A stretch of DNA of 64,000 nt from Trichomonas vaginalis G3 (taxonomy: Eukaryota; Parabasalia; Trichomonadida; Trichomonadidae), in assembly GCF_026262505.1 (NCBI RefSeq), contig NC_067203.1, forward strand, positions 8,122,001 to 8,186,000, in the 5' to 3' direction. Positions 11,011-20,921 of this stretch are shown piece after piece. Made by a program: the position numbers and the translations under genes. The notes below the pieces were generated by a model that was not told where the DNA came from, did no database searches, and saw only the letters and a list, made by a program, of their open reading frames with translations. Each line of letters begins with the position of its first letter. Positions within the stretch are counted from its first letter, which is position 1.

Positions 11011-13119
11011 ATGTCTATAAAGGATCCACATATTGAATACGAAATTAATACAGCAGCGCTTCAACTTTTGAAATCAACTGAGCCTGAAATTGCTAATAAA
11101 TTTGAAGCAGCTGCTTTTCCTTCAGAACAAGCGAGAGAAAATGCGGAAATGACGTTAGACGGCGTTGGAAGCGACTATATTATCAATTTGCTGAAGAAGA
11201 AAGCTCCACTAACAACATTTCCATCAATTATTTATAATTCGTTGAAATTCAAAACCGAAAATACTCAAAATTACGCAAAAGATGCAGAAATTTATATCAA
11301 AAGACTGAAAGAATTAAAAATTACAGCAAGGATACTTGGACATACACGCTCAATTCGAAGTATGAGCACTGATCCAACTGGACAAATCTTGATCAGTGGT
11401 TCACAAGATACAAACATCAAAGCATGGCATGTTCCATCACTTTCTTTGATGAAATCGTTCAAAGGACATGATGAACCAGTCTTACAAACAGAAATTTCTC
11501 CAGATAGGCGATTAGTTGCAAGTATTGCAGAAGATTCTACTCTTAGATTATGGAGTTTAGAAACTGGTGCAGCAATATACATGTATTATATGCCAGATGC
11601 AAAACAAATTAATGAAATTTCATTTTCACCACTCAATGACTTAATAGCTCTCGGATCTGAAAACGGAATTATGCGAATTCTTAAAATAACCGACTTACCG
11701 AAAGAAATTTCTAATCAAGATAAGTTATTTGATCAATTTCTTGATTTAGTTCAAATTCCCGACGTTTTTCCACAAACAGAAGACTTCATTGAATTTTCCA
11801 ACTACAATCCCATGGACTACATCAAGAGTTCCCTTGAAATTGTTCTCGAGAAAAACTACAAATCTCCAATTACAGCAATTTCCTTCTCCCACGGAGGCTA
11901 TTTGGTGGCCTCCTCCCTCGAGAATGGCGAGATCTTCATAACGTCCGTAGACAATGAGCACCAATGGCGCTTCAAAGCCCATGAAGCCGGTGCAAACGGT
12001 TTAATTTGGTTCAAAAACTCTCCGTTTACACTTTTAACTTGGTCACAGAAGGGCGGAGAGATCAAGCTATGGAATCTCAATGATACTATCGAGCCATTGG
12101 TCAGTTACTCCGTTGGCGGAATTCCAAGAAGATTACATTTCGCCGAAGTCCAAGTTTCATGTGACGAAACGTTCTTATTTGCAATCACGGCCAATACCTC
12201 CTATGCATGGTGTATCTCAGATCCTCGTCCTATCTATACTTTTGACGCATCAAAAGAAAATTTCGTTTCCATTTCCCCACATCCCATTGTTCCTACGATC
12301 ATTGCATTTGTTTCCCGTGCATCTGTATTCGTATGCGATCTAACACAGCCAGAGCCACTGAACAAACTTGAAATTCCATACGATGCACCACGAAATCAGT
12401 TCGTTGCATGGCATCCCAGCGGATTAAAGTTGTTCAGTGGTGATACTGGTGGCGGCATCGATGTTTTCATCGTTGCAAAGAACCCAGAATGCCACCAATT
12501 CCAAGAATATTTCCCAACAGATTTCACAGCATCGGAATGGGTACCAGAAGTCGGCCAAATAGAAGACACAACACGTAAACCAACACATTTGTCACCAACA
12601 AATGTATTAATTGACGGTACAAAAGCTGTAATTAATGACAAATACGCTCCGGTAGAACTAGAATCGCTCAAAGCTCACGCAGTTATACCATCACACGTTA
12701 TACATAGCCGTGCAATGGAAAGATCGTGGGCAATGGGCAATCCAGAGCTTAAAATCGACAGTTACCACAAAAGTCGTGGTCCAAATTTACGCTGCAAGAC
12801 TGTCAAACAGAAAAATCCAAATTCTCTTTTAAGGTCAGCATCGCAGAACTTGAAGCAAGCAATACAAGCAGCCGTTGCAGCTGTTAACCCTCCTCCACCA
12901 CCTCCACCTGAAAAGGACGATTCTTCTTCATCGGATTCAGATGATGAACCAACATTCCACAGAGGAAGAGGAAGGCCAAGGGGATCGAAATCAAGAGGAG
13001 GAAGAGGAAGGGGAAGACCGTCGAAATCAACCTTGCTCAGAGATGATGTCTCTTATACATCTAGTTCTAAAAATAGAGATCCTTCGTCAGAAGAAGCTGT
13101 TTCTACAGATACAGAATAA
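11011..13119 (+). CDS. BRWD/PHIP-like WD40 protein with AT-hook tail
   Basis: The 702-residue product has an N-terminal helical part (residues 1-100). From about 105 it has WD40 repeats beginning ARILGHTRSIRSMSTDPTG, closely resembling the LRILGH-start propeller of BRWD/PHIP proteins, with repeats such as GHDEPVLQTEISPDRR. After the propeller region the C-terminus has a seven-proline run (about 626) and an acidic serine patch. It then has two AT-hook-like GRGRPRG and GRGRPSK motifs (about 650-675), which suggest binding to AT-rich DNA or chromatin. No bromodomain follows, unlike animal BRWD proteins. I chose ATG 11011 because the longer frame starts at GTG. The TAA is followed by AA, a Trichomonas-type TAAA signal. 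Being divergent from an Spt20-like gene, it may belong to a chromatin module; that is inference. Confidence 0.8.
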   Translation: MSIKDPHIEYEINTAALQLLKSTEPEIANKFEAAAFPSEQARENAEMTLDGVGSDYIINLLKKKAPLTTFPSIIYNSLKFKTENTQNYAKDAEIYIKRLKELKITARILGHTRSIRSMSTDPTGQILISGSQDTNIKAWHVPSLSLMKSFKGHDEPVLQTEISPDRRLVASIAEDSTLRLWSLETGAAIYMYYMPDAKQINEISFSPLNDLIALGSENGIMRILKITDLPKEISNQDKLFDQFLDLVQIPDVFPQTEDFIEFSNYNPMDYIKSSLEIVLEKNYKSPITAISFSHGGYLVASSLENGEIFITSVDNEHQWRFKAHEAGANGLIWFKNSPFTLLTWSQKGGEIKLWNLNDTIEPLVSYSVGGIPRRLHFAEVQVSCDETFLFAITANTSYAWCISDPRPIYTFDASKENFVSISPHPIVPTIIAFVSRASVFVCDLTQPEPLNKLEIPYDAPRNQFVAWHPSGLKLFSGDTGGGIDVFIVAKNPECHQFQEYFPTDFTASEWVPEVGQIEDTTRKPTHLSPTNVLIDGTKAVINDKYAPVELESLKAHAVIPSHVIHSRAMERSWAMGNPELKIDSYHKSRGPNLRCKTVKQKNPNSLLRSASQNLKQAIQAAVAAVNPPPPPPPEKDDSSSSDSDDEPTFHRGRGRPRGSKSRGGRGRGRPSKSTLLRDDVSYTSSSKNRDPSSEEAVSTDTE

Positions 13120-13294
13120 AATTTTATGTTATATTTTTTTTACTAATAAAAATCTCTTTTTTATTATTATTAATCTCTTATATGGTGATACTCTCTCTTT
13201 TATATCCTCACCTTTCTGACACTCTTCTGAGAACTGAGGCTAAAACGCTTTGCAGATAAGAATGTTAAATAGTTGCAAATATATAATTCATTAG

Positions 13295-13457
13295 CTTGAA
13301 GGACAAGCAAGGACCTTCAAGAAGTCCAGCGCCATAAGCACATTTGACATTTTTGTGTCAGAAATGTGAACTTTTATGGAAGCTGGTATATTCAAGCCTA
13401 CCAGATTTGCCAAATTTTGAAGGGAAAAAACCGAAATTATAGGAGGCAGATTTTTTT
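13295..13457 (+). ncRNA. Candidate structured RNA or hairpin cluster
   Basis: Three stem-loops follow each other in an otherwise AT-rich spacer: CTTGAAGG/CCTTCAAG (13295-13302 with 13314-13321), TGACA/TGTCA (13345-13349 with 13356-13360) and CTGGTA/TACCAG (13383-13388 with 13399-13404). A run of seven T at 13451-13457 could end a polymerase III transcript. No Sm site or known snRNA, snoRNA or tRNA signature was recognised, so this may equally be a relic of a hairpin element. Confidence 0.25.
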
Positions 13458-13798
13458 ATAGGAACAAACGACATACTTTACAACAATTAAGAATACACAA
13501 TCTAATAGCAAGTTTGTACTTACTACACACATATTAATCCTAATCCTATATTATTAATCAAGACAAGAAAATTAGGAATAAGGAAACAATAGCGCTATAA
13601 CTTCTTTCGCATTTATTATTTTCTCATGACATTACTAATATTTATACGACTGTTTGGAAACAATAACTATTATGGTTCATTCTTCATCGAATTTACAAAA
13701 ATATTTAATAAATTTTAGATGTTTTGTTATTATTTTTTAAAAATTATAGTTTCATAAGGATAAAAACGAATTTTATTGGTTTTAATTATTAAAAATAA
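13458..13798. other. Intergenic, no gene seen
   Basis: AT-rich spacer between the hairpin cluster and the convergent ankyrin gene. Confidence 0.5.
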
Positions 13799-15136
13799 TT
13801 ATTCATTTTTTAGATGCTCATTGATAAGTTCAGCAGCACCTTTGTTGATGAAATTTGCTAGCATATATGGAGTATGACCACGTTTTGAAGTAAGATTAGC
13901 CTTTGCACCGTGATCAAAGAGAATCTTGATAATTCCCGTCAATCCTTGAGAAGCAGCATAGAATATAGCTGTTTCTCCAGCATTATCCAAAATATTGACA
14001 TCAGCGCCATGGCCAAGAAGCTTTTCTACGATGATAGGATTATTATTTTCAGAAGCATACATAAGAGGTGTTTTCCCTGCTGCATCCTTTGAGTTTACAT
14101 CAATGCCATCTTTAATCAGTTGGTCAATCTTCGCAACGAAGCCTTTCTTCACAGCAATATGCAAAAATGTCATTTCAGACTTTTCATGTCTGATTTTAAT
14201 ATCAAGACCATTATCAACAAGAAGTTTCCAAAGCTTTTCATCGTGGTCTTCAATCGCAAGAATGGCATTTTCAAAAAAGTGTGTAATTTTGAAGCCGTAT
14301 TGATTTAATATGATTGCAATATCAGTCTTTCTTGAGGTTATTGCATAATCCATTATTTCATCCTTGTTTTCTATTGAAAATTCACTTTCCAAAATAAATT
14401 TAATATAAATTGGAATATCTTGTGTAATAATACTTTTAAGCAATCTTTCATCTAATGTAGTCAATGATTTTATGTAGTTAATTGTGAATTCAATGTTTCC
14501 GGGGATGATTTCATACATATTGCGATTGAAATCGATTTCAACATCATTATTGTTAGAAATCCATTCGTAAATTTCATTTCTATTCCATGTAATCGCTGTC
14601 GATGCATATTGGGCAGCTGAAAATCCTGATTGTGTCAAAATTTGAATTATTTCAAGAGAACCGCCTCTAATTGCAGCTGCCATTGTTGATTTGTCTGGCT
14701 GACAACCTTCTGATAATAAGTATTTGAACATTTTAACAGCGCCGGCTTCTGCAGCTAAATGTAGATAAGAAACAGACGTATAGCGATAATGAACTTCTGC
14801 TTCTGCTATATTTGTAGTAGATGATTGCTCAACAAGGAAACCAATGTTGTCTTCATTAAAATATCTTGAGATTTTAATATTTTCTTCATTCAGGCCGGAA
14901 AATGGTAATTCAATGTTATGTTTCTTCGTAAATTCATCAAACAACGTGAGTTTAACTGCACTCATACTATTACATATTCTAAAAATTTGATGTTCGATAA
15001 AATCTTTGTATTTTTCGTAGAATCTGTCTAAAGTTGCTAAAGTTTCTGCGAAATTATTGGGACATATCTTGCATATGATTGCTTGTATCTCAATAAGATC
15101 ATTTATTTCAGCTAAAGTTGCTTCCGAAACAGGCAT
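13799..15136 (-). CDS. Ankyrin repeat protein (DUF3447-type)
   Basis: This 445-residue product has the layout of the large trichomonad ankyrin families. A helical N-terminus (1-100) precedes a DUF3447-like segment near 120-200, with YLHLAAEAGAVKMFKYLLSEG and MAAAIRGGSLEIIQIL. The C-terminus has clean ankyrin repeats (about 320-440), e.g. GKTPLMYASENNNPIIVEKL and NAGETAIFYAASQG. Ankyrin repeats bind proteins; no catalytic domain is present and the partner is unknown. The start ATG (15134-15136) is preceded by a TCATA initiator-like motif. Element A inserted 267 bases upstream of this start, so its distal promoter region could have been altered. Confidence 0.85.
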   Translation of the reverse strand: MPVSEATLAEINDLIEIQAIICKICPNNFAETLATLDRFYEKYKDFIEHQIFRICNSMSAVKLTLFDEFTKKHNIELPFSGLNEENIKISRYFNEDNIGFLVEQSSTTNIAEAEVHYRYTSVSYLHLAAEAGAVKMFKYLLSEGCQPDKSTMAAAIRGGSLEIIQILTQSGFSAAQYASTAITWNRNEIYEWISNNNDVEIDFNRNMYEIIPGNIEFTINYIKSLTTLDERLLKSIITQDIPIYIKFILESEFSIENKDEIMDYAITSRKTDIAIILNQYGFKITHFFENAILAIEDHDEKLWKLLVDNGLDIKIRHEKSEMTFLHIAVKKGFVAKIDQLIKDGIDVNSKDAAGKTPLMYASENNNPIIVEKLLGHGADVNILDNAGETAIFYAASQGLTGIIKILFDHGAKANLTSKRGHTPYMLANFINKGAAELINEHLKNE

Positions 15137-15140
15137 TTTT

Positions 15141-15145
15141 TATGA
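15141..15145 (-). promoter_or_regulatory. Inr-like TCATA next to the ankyrin start
   Basis: On the minus strand TCATA lies four bases upstream of the ATG. It matches the trichomonad initiator consensus TCA-pyrimidine-T/A, usually found within about 20 bases of the start codon. Confidence 0.5.
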
Positions 15146-15397
15146 TTTTTTTTTATTTTGGTATTTTATTTTTGTGGACGTTTATCAATTTTGGTATTTT
15201 TTTATAATGACTTAATACTTTGGGGAATTATTGTGCATGCTCAAGTTATCCAATAATATGTTTCAAGAGTTAAATTTCTGGTATTTTTTTTATTAAAAAT
15301 TGTGATTGCTGCATTAGAGATTGTTAAATATTTTTTTCTCATACACAAATAGATGAGGTGTTATTTTATTGAGATATTGAAAATAAAAAATCAATGC

Positions 15398-15403
15398 GAT
15401 GAT
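15398..15403. repeat. Target-site duplication of element A, left copy (GATGAT)
   Basis: GATGAT directly precedes the left terminal repeat and is repeated at 34042-34047 directly after the right one. Six base pairs is the duplication size typical for Maverick/Polinton integrase. Confidence 0.9.
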
Positions 15404-15782
15404 AGTAGTAGTATATGACGGGTTTTGTGACTTTTTTTGTTACATCTATATATAGACGATACATTAAAATATATTTATTTATAAATCATTTAAAAAATTA
15501 ACATTAATTTTAAAATAATTTATTTTTTCATCTTTTATAAAAGAAGCTATATATAGATGATGTCAGATATTCCGCGATTAATTAAACATTGTTTAAATCC
15601 TGAATGGGTTAAACTTCAATTTAAAAATGAAGATTGTGAATTATTAAATGAGTATGAAAGCCAAAATAAGCTAATGAGGTATAAATATAATGATAAAGAA
15701 TATTTAATTTCATGGAATCAATGGAGTCATAATCAAAGACCTCATAAACGAGAAGAAGAAATTGAAAATAATGAAATGGAAA
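15404..15782 (+). repeat. Element A left terminal inverted repeat (379 bp)
   Basis: Matches the complement of 33663-34041 essentially base for base. Both arms contain the start and first approximately 75 codons of the same gene (ATG 153 bases from each end), so the repeat is partly coding. The left arm of element B (from 48354) is nearly the same sequence. Confidence 0.95.
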
Positions 15783-16147
15783 TCATTGATGACATTAAAG
15801 AGGATGGAATTCCTAAATTTTGTAGAAAAACCTTTAGAACTAAGTTAGGAGCATATAAACGTAGAGTATTAAATCCTGAATACATAAAACATTTATTTAA
15901 AAAGGAAGACTGTGAATTATTAAACGCTAATGAATATGAAAATGCTAAATCAAAACTGAGATATAAATATATTGGAAGTGATGAAAGGTGTAAAGATAAA
16001 GATAAAGTTTATTCAGTTTCATATAATAACTGGCACACGTTAGGGATAAGAAAACATTTAGGAGATTATGGGAAATGTTCTGAATTCTTTAAATCTAGTA
16101 TATACGAGAGAGTAAAAGAAATTAGAAATAATTATTTTCATGAATGA
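15557..16147 (+). CDS. Element A: two-repeat DNA-binding-like protein (DUF723-like), function unknown
   Basis: The 196-residue product has two copies of one module of about 60 residues. Each has the pattern LNPEWVK/LNPEYIK, then EDCELLN, a lysine-rich RYKY strand and SWNQW / SYNNW. Such a module (x-ELL-x-Y, then W) resembles the DUF723/homing-endonuclease-associated repeats thought to bind DNA, but this copy lacks the cysteines of some members. The assignment is inference. The first module lies inside the terminal inverted repeat, so a second copy of the N-terminal half starts from the right end (33649-33888). In element B only the first module is present. Confidence 0.6.
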   Translation: MMSDIPRLIKHCLNPEWVKLQFKNEDCELLNEYESQNKLMRYKYNDKEYLISWNQWSHNQRPHKREEEIENNEMEIIDDIKEDGIPKFCRKTFRTKLGAYKRRVLNPEYIKHLFKKEDCELLNANEYENAKSKLRYKYIGSDERCKDKDKVYSVSYNNWHTLGIRKHLGDYGKCSEFFKSSIYERVKEIRNNYFHE

Positions 16148-16209
16148 AAAATAAACTTTAAAAATTCATGTCTTACATTTTTGAATGATTTATTTTTATT
16201 TTTAATGAA

Positions 16210-17316
16210 ATGAGCGTCAAAACTAACAATGTTAAAAATTTAGGATTCACAAACGAGGAAATAAAGGATATATTAGAGGAGGCGGGTTATGAGGTTGATA
16301 AATATTATTTAAGAAATTGTAAAAAATTCGCGGAGTTTTTAAATGAATTTGATTATGATGGAAAAATGAATAAAGATGATGTTATAAATTTCTTATATCC
16401 CACATCTAAAGAAGAAAAACCTAAAGAACCTGATGTTTTCCCTGAATATTATGAAGAACGAATTAAAGATGATGAATATGATGAAATTGAAAGACTGGAA
16501 AAAATAAGAGATGAAATAGATGAAAAAATTAAGGAATTAAGAGAAGTTGAAAAATATAATGAAAATGAAGTAGAGGGTTTAATGAATATCCCAGCTTCAG
16601 AATCAGAAGTTCAGAAATCTCATGAAGAAAGATATAAAAATTATGTCTCAGAATCAACACAAAATTTATTAGATGGTGAAATAGACGAAACACTTTCAGA
16701 AGAAGGTACTAAATTTATTCGTAAACATAAGCTTCAGTTTATTGACGATGGAGATTATCCATGTATATTACTTTCACCTCCTCTTGATTCTGAAAAATTC
16801 AAAAAAGCACTGAAAAATGTAACATATGCAACAAATACGATTAAGAAAGAAGACCATGATATTTACACAAATTATTATTTAAATAAATGTACAGGTGTTG
16901 ATAAAGTTTTTGATTTGTTAGATAAAATATCAAAAGAAACAATTGGTACATATAAAATTTTATGCGATTGTGGTTTCATTATTGAAGATACCAATAATGT
17001 TTCATATGAAAGAACAGCACCGAAGGAAGACGAAGTGGAAAGGTCTATACCATTCGTTATTAAGAACATAAAAGATATGAAAACTTATAAACATTATATT
17101 TATTCATTTATTTCAGAAAAAATGGAAGCAACTCATAAAACATCTTCTCATCATTTTATAGCTATTCATACATTCCTTTTCAAAGTTGTGAAATTAAATA
17201 AGACAGGAATTAGATTTAATGTATCAGGGTACGCATTCTTGAGTAAATTAAAATGTATTCGTCACGTCGCAGATGATAAAAATTTATGTGTTCTTAATTC
17301 ATTTTATGGGCTTTAA
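16210..17316 (+). CDS. Element A: hypothetical coiled-coil protein, 368 aa
   Basis: I do not recognise a family. The N-terminus (about 1-60) is helical, with FLNEFDYDGKMNKDDVINFL resembling a single EF-hand-like turn. Residues 85-115 are a strongly charged coiled coil (ERLEKIRDEIDEKIKELREV). The C-terminal 170 residues look globular and are highly conserved in the element B counterpart (48883-49986). It sits directly before the polymerase in both elements with the same orientation, so a role in replication such as a terminal protein is possible but unproven. Confidence 0.65.
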   Translation: MSVKTNNVKNLGFTNEEIKDILEEAGYEVDKYYLRNCKKFAEFLNEFDYDGKMNKDDVINFLYPTSKEEKPKEPDVFPEYYEERIKDDEYDEIERLEKIRDEIDEKIKELREVEKYNENEVEGLMNIPASESEVQKSHEERYKNYVSESTQNLLDGEIDETLSEEGTKFIRKHKLQFIDDGDYPCILLSPPLDSEKFKKALKNVTYATNTIKKEDHDIYTNYYLNKCTGVDKVFDLLDKISKETIGTYKILCDCGFIIEDTNNVSYERTAPKEDEVERSIPFVIKNIKDMKTYKHYIYSFISEKMEATHKTSSHHFIAIHTFLFKVVKLNKTGIRFNVSGYAFLSKLKCIRHVADDKNLCVLNSFYGL

Positions 17317-17361
17317 AAAATAAACTTTATTTTTATTTTTTTAATTTTTATTCTTACATAA

Positions 17362-20300
17362 ATGAATAAAAATGGAACAGCTAAAATGAATGATAATCAA
17401 ATAAGAGCCGAAGGTAGAAGGTTATTTAAACGCTTCTATAACATTCCTGATGGTGTTAATCCTAAAACTCGTAGAAGCTATTTAAATGAAGCAATAGATG
17501 CATATGAAGGGTTTGACATTTCATCAGAAAGTGAGAGATTAGCGAGAATGTTAAATGTTAATATTGATTTCTATTATTGTGATCCTCAACCAGAAGACGT
17601 GGACATAAATAAGGTAGACTTTCCATTAGTGGAATCAATAATGATAGATCCAGAATTTGAAACAGTAAATATTTTATTAACACAGAGTCCATGTGGAAAA
17701 CTTCACGCTGACAGAATAACAGACGTTGAAGCACTCACCGGCTATAAAGTTTGTCCATATTGTAAAGAAGAAGTTTATTCTATCCGTGATGATCCAGAAA
17801 GGAAAAACCAAAGAAGATTTTTAAAGCATTGTGAGAAATGTAAAGAAAATAATGGAAGATTAATTCAAGACGTTCAGTTGCAAAAGACACAGCAACCATA
17901 TGCACCACATATTACGAAACAGAAGATATATCAGTGGTTATTAGCTCATAATTTGCAGGAATATTATCAACCGACAAGATATTATATTACTTTTGACTTC
18001 GAAACATTAGAGACTAAAGAAGAATTACAACTTTCTGAGTGTGCAACTTTGAATGCTTACTTAAAACCATTCATGGTATCATCAACGGTTAAATTAAACG
18101 ATAAAACATATACGAGGAATTTTTGCTTAACTTCGAGTGATTCTTTTATTTCTGATTGGATTGAGTTTTTATTTTCAACCTGTTCATTAGTTGTTGAATC
18201 AAATATGAGTCAATACAATGAATTAATGAAGCCGCAAACGGACTCTTTGAGTCCTGAAGGTCTTTCAGACCAAACGGCAGGGACTTTGTCTCATACATTA
18301 AATGAAAAACAGAAGGAAGCATTTAAAGAACTTCTAGATGAGGAATTTAATAAAGTGAATATCATAGGTTTTAATTCGGGGAAGTTTGATTTAAATTTAA
18401 TTCTTCGTGATTTAAACACTGCAAAATGGAAAATAAAATCAATGCTGGGTTCATCTTCACAATTTAAGCAAATCATTGTAAAGAAAACAAACGTTCCATA
18501 TGAATTGAGATTTATTGACATCAGAAATTATATAGCGGGTGGGACATTAGACCAATTCACTCAAGATTTCGGAAACAATAAATCACGTGTTAAATCCTTT
18601 TTCCCTTATCAATTCATCACGTGGGAAAATTACGAAGAAGAATTATATAAAGTGGAACCATTCACTCAAGATTCATTTTATTCAGCATTAACCCAAGAAA
18701 CTATATCAGATAGTGATTATCAAATATATCTCAATGATGCTAAAAATTTTGAGAATAGATTAGAATATTTTATTCATTATTGCAATAAAGATGTTGAAAT
18801 TATGATTGACCCAATTGATAAAATTATTGAAGAAACATTTGTTTATAAAATTGATATGCTTCATAATCTTTCTTTATCATCGAATGCATCAATGATTCGT
18901 TACGCGTTAGCATATAAAGACTTTAATCCTAATGAAAAATATCCTGAGGAAGCGATAGAATCAAGTTTTGAATTAACGAAAAAGTATTGGAAATATAAAA
19001 TTGAATCATATAAGAAACAAGATGAAAAAGCAGAAAGGGATACTAAAAACAATGTTTCAATGGATGACTATCAATACTATCACGATTTAATCCTTTCATC
19101 TAAATGCAAAATGTGTGGTAAAGCGTTTACATATGCAAATAAACCAACATTGGATAGAATCGATAATGAAAAACCACATACCAAAGAAAATTGTCAGTTA
19201 ATGTGTTGTTATTGCAATGTCGTGAAATCAAATAAAGATGAAGATGTTCAACGTTTAAGAATCAATTTAAGAAATTACGCATTAAAAAATAATTTACCAA
19301 TGACTTTAGATTCAGTTGAAGCTTATCACATTCTCCGTAATGGAATTACTGGTGGTTTATCAAATGTTCAACATAGAGTAAATCTTAAAGGAATCACACA
19401 CATTAATAAACTTTCATATAATCCAGAAACTAAAACTGTATCAAATGAGGACACCACCAACATTATGACTCATTTCGTTGGTGTTGATTTTAATTCATTA
19501 TATCCTTCATCATTTTCATCTAATCCTCATGATTTCATTCAATATACTGACCATAAAATGTATATGCCGGGAAGATTGAATGGTGTTATCATTTGTGATA
19601 CAGCAACAAAGAAAGCAAAAGCACTGGGAATAATTAAGAAGAAAAATACTTTATTCGTGGCTGAAGTAAAGGGTCACATTGATGAAAAATACATTAATGA
19701 TTACATAAACTTTTTACCGATAATAAGAAACTTAGATATTATCACAGATGAAAAAACAATTGGTAGTTTTATGTATAATTACATGAAATCAAACAATTTA
19801 CCAGTTGACCAGAAACAAAGAAAATTAACTCAGCTAGCATCAACATACAACCAATATCAACCATTTTCTTCTTATTATCTTTGGTATCTAATCGACAGAT
19901 TTCATTTTATCATCGATGATATTCAATCAATTTTAACATTTACTAAAAACACTTGTTTTAATGAATTTGCGAATGAATTTATGAACGAAAGACAAAAGGC
20001 TGAATTAGAAGGAAATAAAGGAAAAAGTTTATTTTGCAAGATTTCGCTTAATGGATCATATGGTTACGATGCAATGAATACACAAAATTACACAAAGACT
20101 AAAATAATGAATGCACAGAAGGCACGCGTTGCATGTATGTCAAATAAGTTTAAAAACATAAGAGAAATAGGAGAGGATACGTATCAAGTGATGCTCAAAG
20201 ATAGATTTTATAGATGTGAAACATGTTTACAAGAGGCATTCTTCACTTTAGATAATGCTAAATACTGGTATTTGGTTTTCATTTATGATTTTATGTATAA

Positions 20301-20865
20301 ATGCATGAATCTTAATCGTTTTCATTTCATTGAAGGTGATACTGATTCATCTTATTGGGCAATCGCTGGCGATCCAAGTCTTCCTAACACTCAAGCATTT
20401 CAGGCGATTGTAACCGATAAACAATTTTATGATAAAAACATTTTCAAATTCGCACCATTTGATTTCTTCTGTTTTGATGAGAAATTTAAGCCTAAATTAA
20501 AGAATAAAGCTGAAGAAAAAGCACATGAGAAGAAGTTATTGGGTTTAGCAATTGAGAAACAAGGTGATAACATGGTTGCTTTATGCCCCAAGTGTTATAC
20601 ATCATTCAACGGTTCAATTGATGGAAGTGATTTTAAAAAGATTGCGCAAAAAATGAAAGGAGTTAGTTTACGACAAAATAAACAATTAACACCTAAAAAT
20701 TATTTGGATATAATAAATGATAAAGTGATATTTGATGGTCAGAATATTAATTTACAACTTAAAAACGGGTCAATGACTCGCTTAACAATCGGTAAGACTG
20801 CATTAACAGGAGCACACACTAAGGCTGTATGTTGTGAAAATGGGTGTTGTATGCCATTTATTTAA
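17362..20865 (+). CDS. Element A: protein-primed family B DNA polymerase with HNH-like module
   Basis: The 1167-residue product replicates the element's linear DNA. The 3'-5' exonuclease motifs are visible as FDFETLE (about residue 211), GFNSGKFDLN (about 337) and YCNKDVEIM (about 470). The polymerase motifs are DFNSLYPS (about 707), KISLNGSYG (about 892) and GDTDSSY (about 993). Between exonuclease and polymerase, at about 578-632, lies a treble-clef/HNH-like module CKMCGK...LDRIDN...ENCQLMCCYCN. Further Cys pairs occur near residue 135 and at the C-terminus. The frame is open throughout. Protein-primed polymerases are the hallmark of Mavericks, adenoviruses and related viruses. The AT-rich leader ending in ATAAATG is the same type seen at other genes of this element. 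Confidence 0.95.
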   Translation: MNKNGTAKMNDNQIRAEGRRLFKRFYNIPDGVNPKTRRSYLNEAIDAYEGFDISSESERLARMLNVNIDFYYCDPQPEDVDINKVDFPLVESIMIDPEFETVNILLTQSPCGKLHADRITDVEALTGYKVCPYCKEEVYSIRDDPERKNQRRFLKHCEKCKENNGRLIQDVQLQKTQQPYAPHITKQKIYQWLLAHNLQEYYQPTRYYITFDFETLETKEELQLSECATLNAYLKPFMVSSTVKLNDKTYTRNFCLTSSDSFISDWIEFLFSTCSLVVESNMSQYNELMKPQTDSLSPEGLSDQTAGTLSHTLNEKQKEAFKELLDEEFNKVNIIGFNSGKFDLNLILRDLNTAKWKIKSMLGSSSQFKQIIVKKTNVPYELRFIDIRNYIAGGTLDQFTQDFGNNKSRVKSFFPYQFITWENYEEELYKVEPFTQDSFYSALTQETISDSDYQIYLNDAKNFENRLEYFIHYCNKDVEIMIDPIDKIIEETFVYKIDMLHNLSLSSNASMIRYALAYKDFNPNEKYPEEAIESSFELTKKYWKYKIESYKKQDEKAERDTKNNVSMDDYQYYHDLILSSKCKMCGKAFTYANKPTLDRIDNEKPHTKENCQLMCCYCNVVKSNKDEDVQRLRINLRNYALKNNLPMTLDSVEAYHILRNGITGGLSNVQHRVNLKGITHINKLSYNPETKTVSNEDTTNIMTHFVGVDFNSLYPSSFSSNPHDFIQYTDHKMYMPGRLNGVIICDTATKKAKALGIIKKKNTLFVAEVKGHIDEKYINDYINFLPIIRNLDIITDEKTIGSFMYNYMKSNNLPVDQKQRKLTQLASTYNQYQPFSSYYLWYLIDRFHFIIDDIQSILTFTKNTCFNEFANEFMNERQKAELEGNKGKSLFCKISLNGSYGYDAMNTQNYTKTKIMNAQKARVACMSNKFKNIREIGEDTYQVMLKDRFYRCETCLQEAFFTLDNAKYWYLVFIYDFMYKCMNLNRFHFIEGDTDSSYWAIAGDPSLPNTQAFQAIVTDKQFYDKNIFKFAPFDFFCFDEKFKPKLKNKAEEKAHEKKLLGLAIEKQGDNMVALCPKCYTSFNGSIDGSDFKKIAQKMKGVSLRQNKQLTPKNYLDIINDKVIFDGQNINLQLKNGSMTRLTIGKTALTGAHTKAVCCENGCCMPFI
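18240..18271 (+). repeat. Double-hairpin micro-insertion in element A polymerase
   Basis: Two perfect short hairpins stand side by side: GGACTC-TTT-GAGTCC (18240-18254) and GGTCT-TTC-AGACC (18259-18271). The matching position in element B (about 50911-50930) lacks both and shows only the neighbouring GGGAC-TTT-GTCCC hairpin. The extra segment is about 36 bases and is bounded by short AAACG repeats. Confidence 0.7.
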
Positions 20866-20921
20866 TACAATTTAAAAACGTAGGGGTTGAGTCATGAATT
20901 TAAAATTTTATTTTTAATAAA

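Noticed and set aside
16210-16420. Calcium-binding EF-hand in the first part of the coiled-coil protein
   Set aside because: Only one loop-like stretch (DYDGKMNKDDV) without a second hand; too weak to call.
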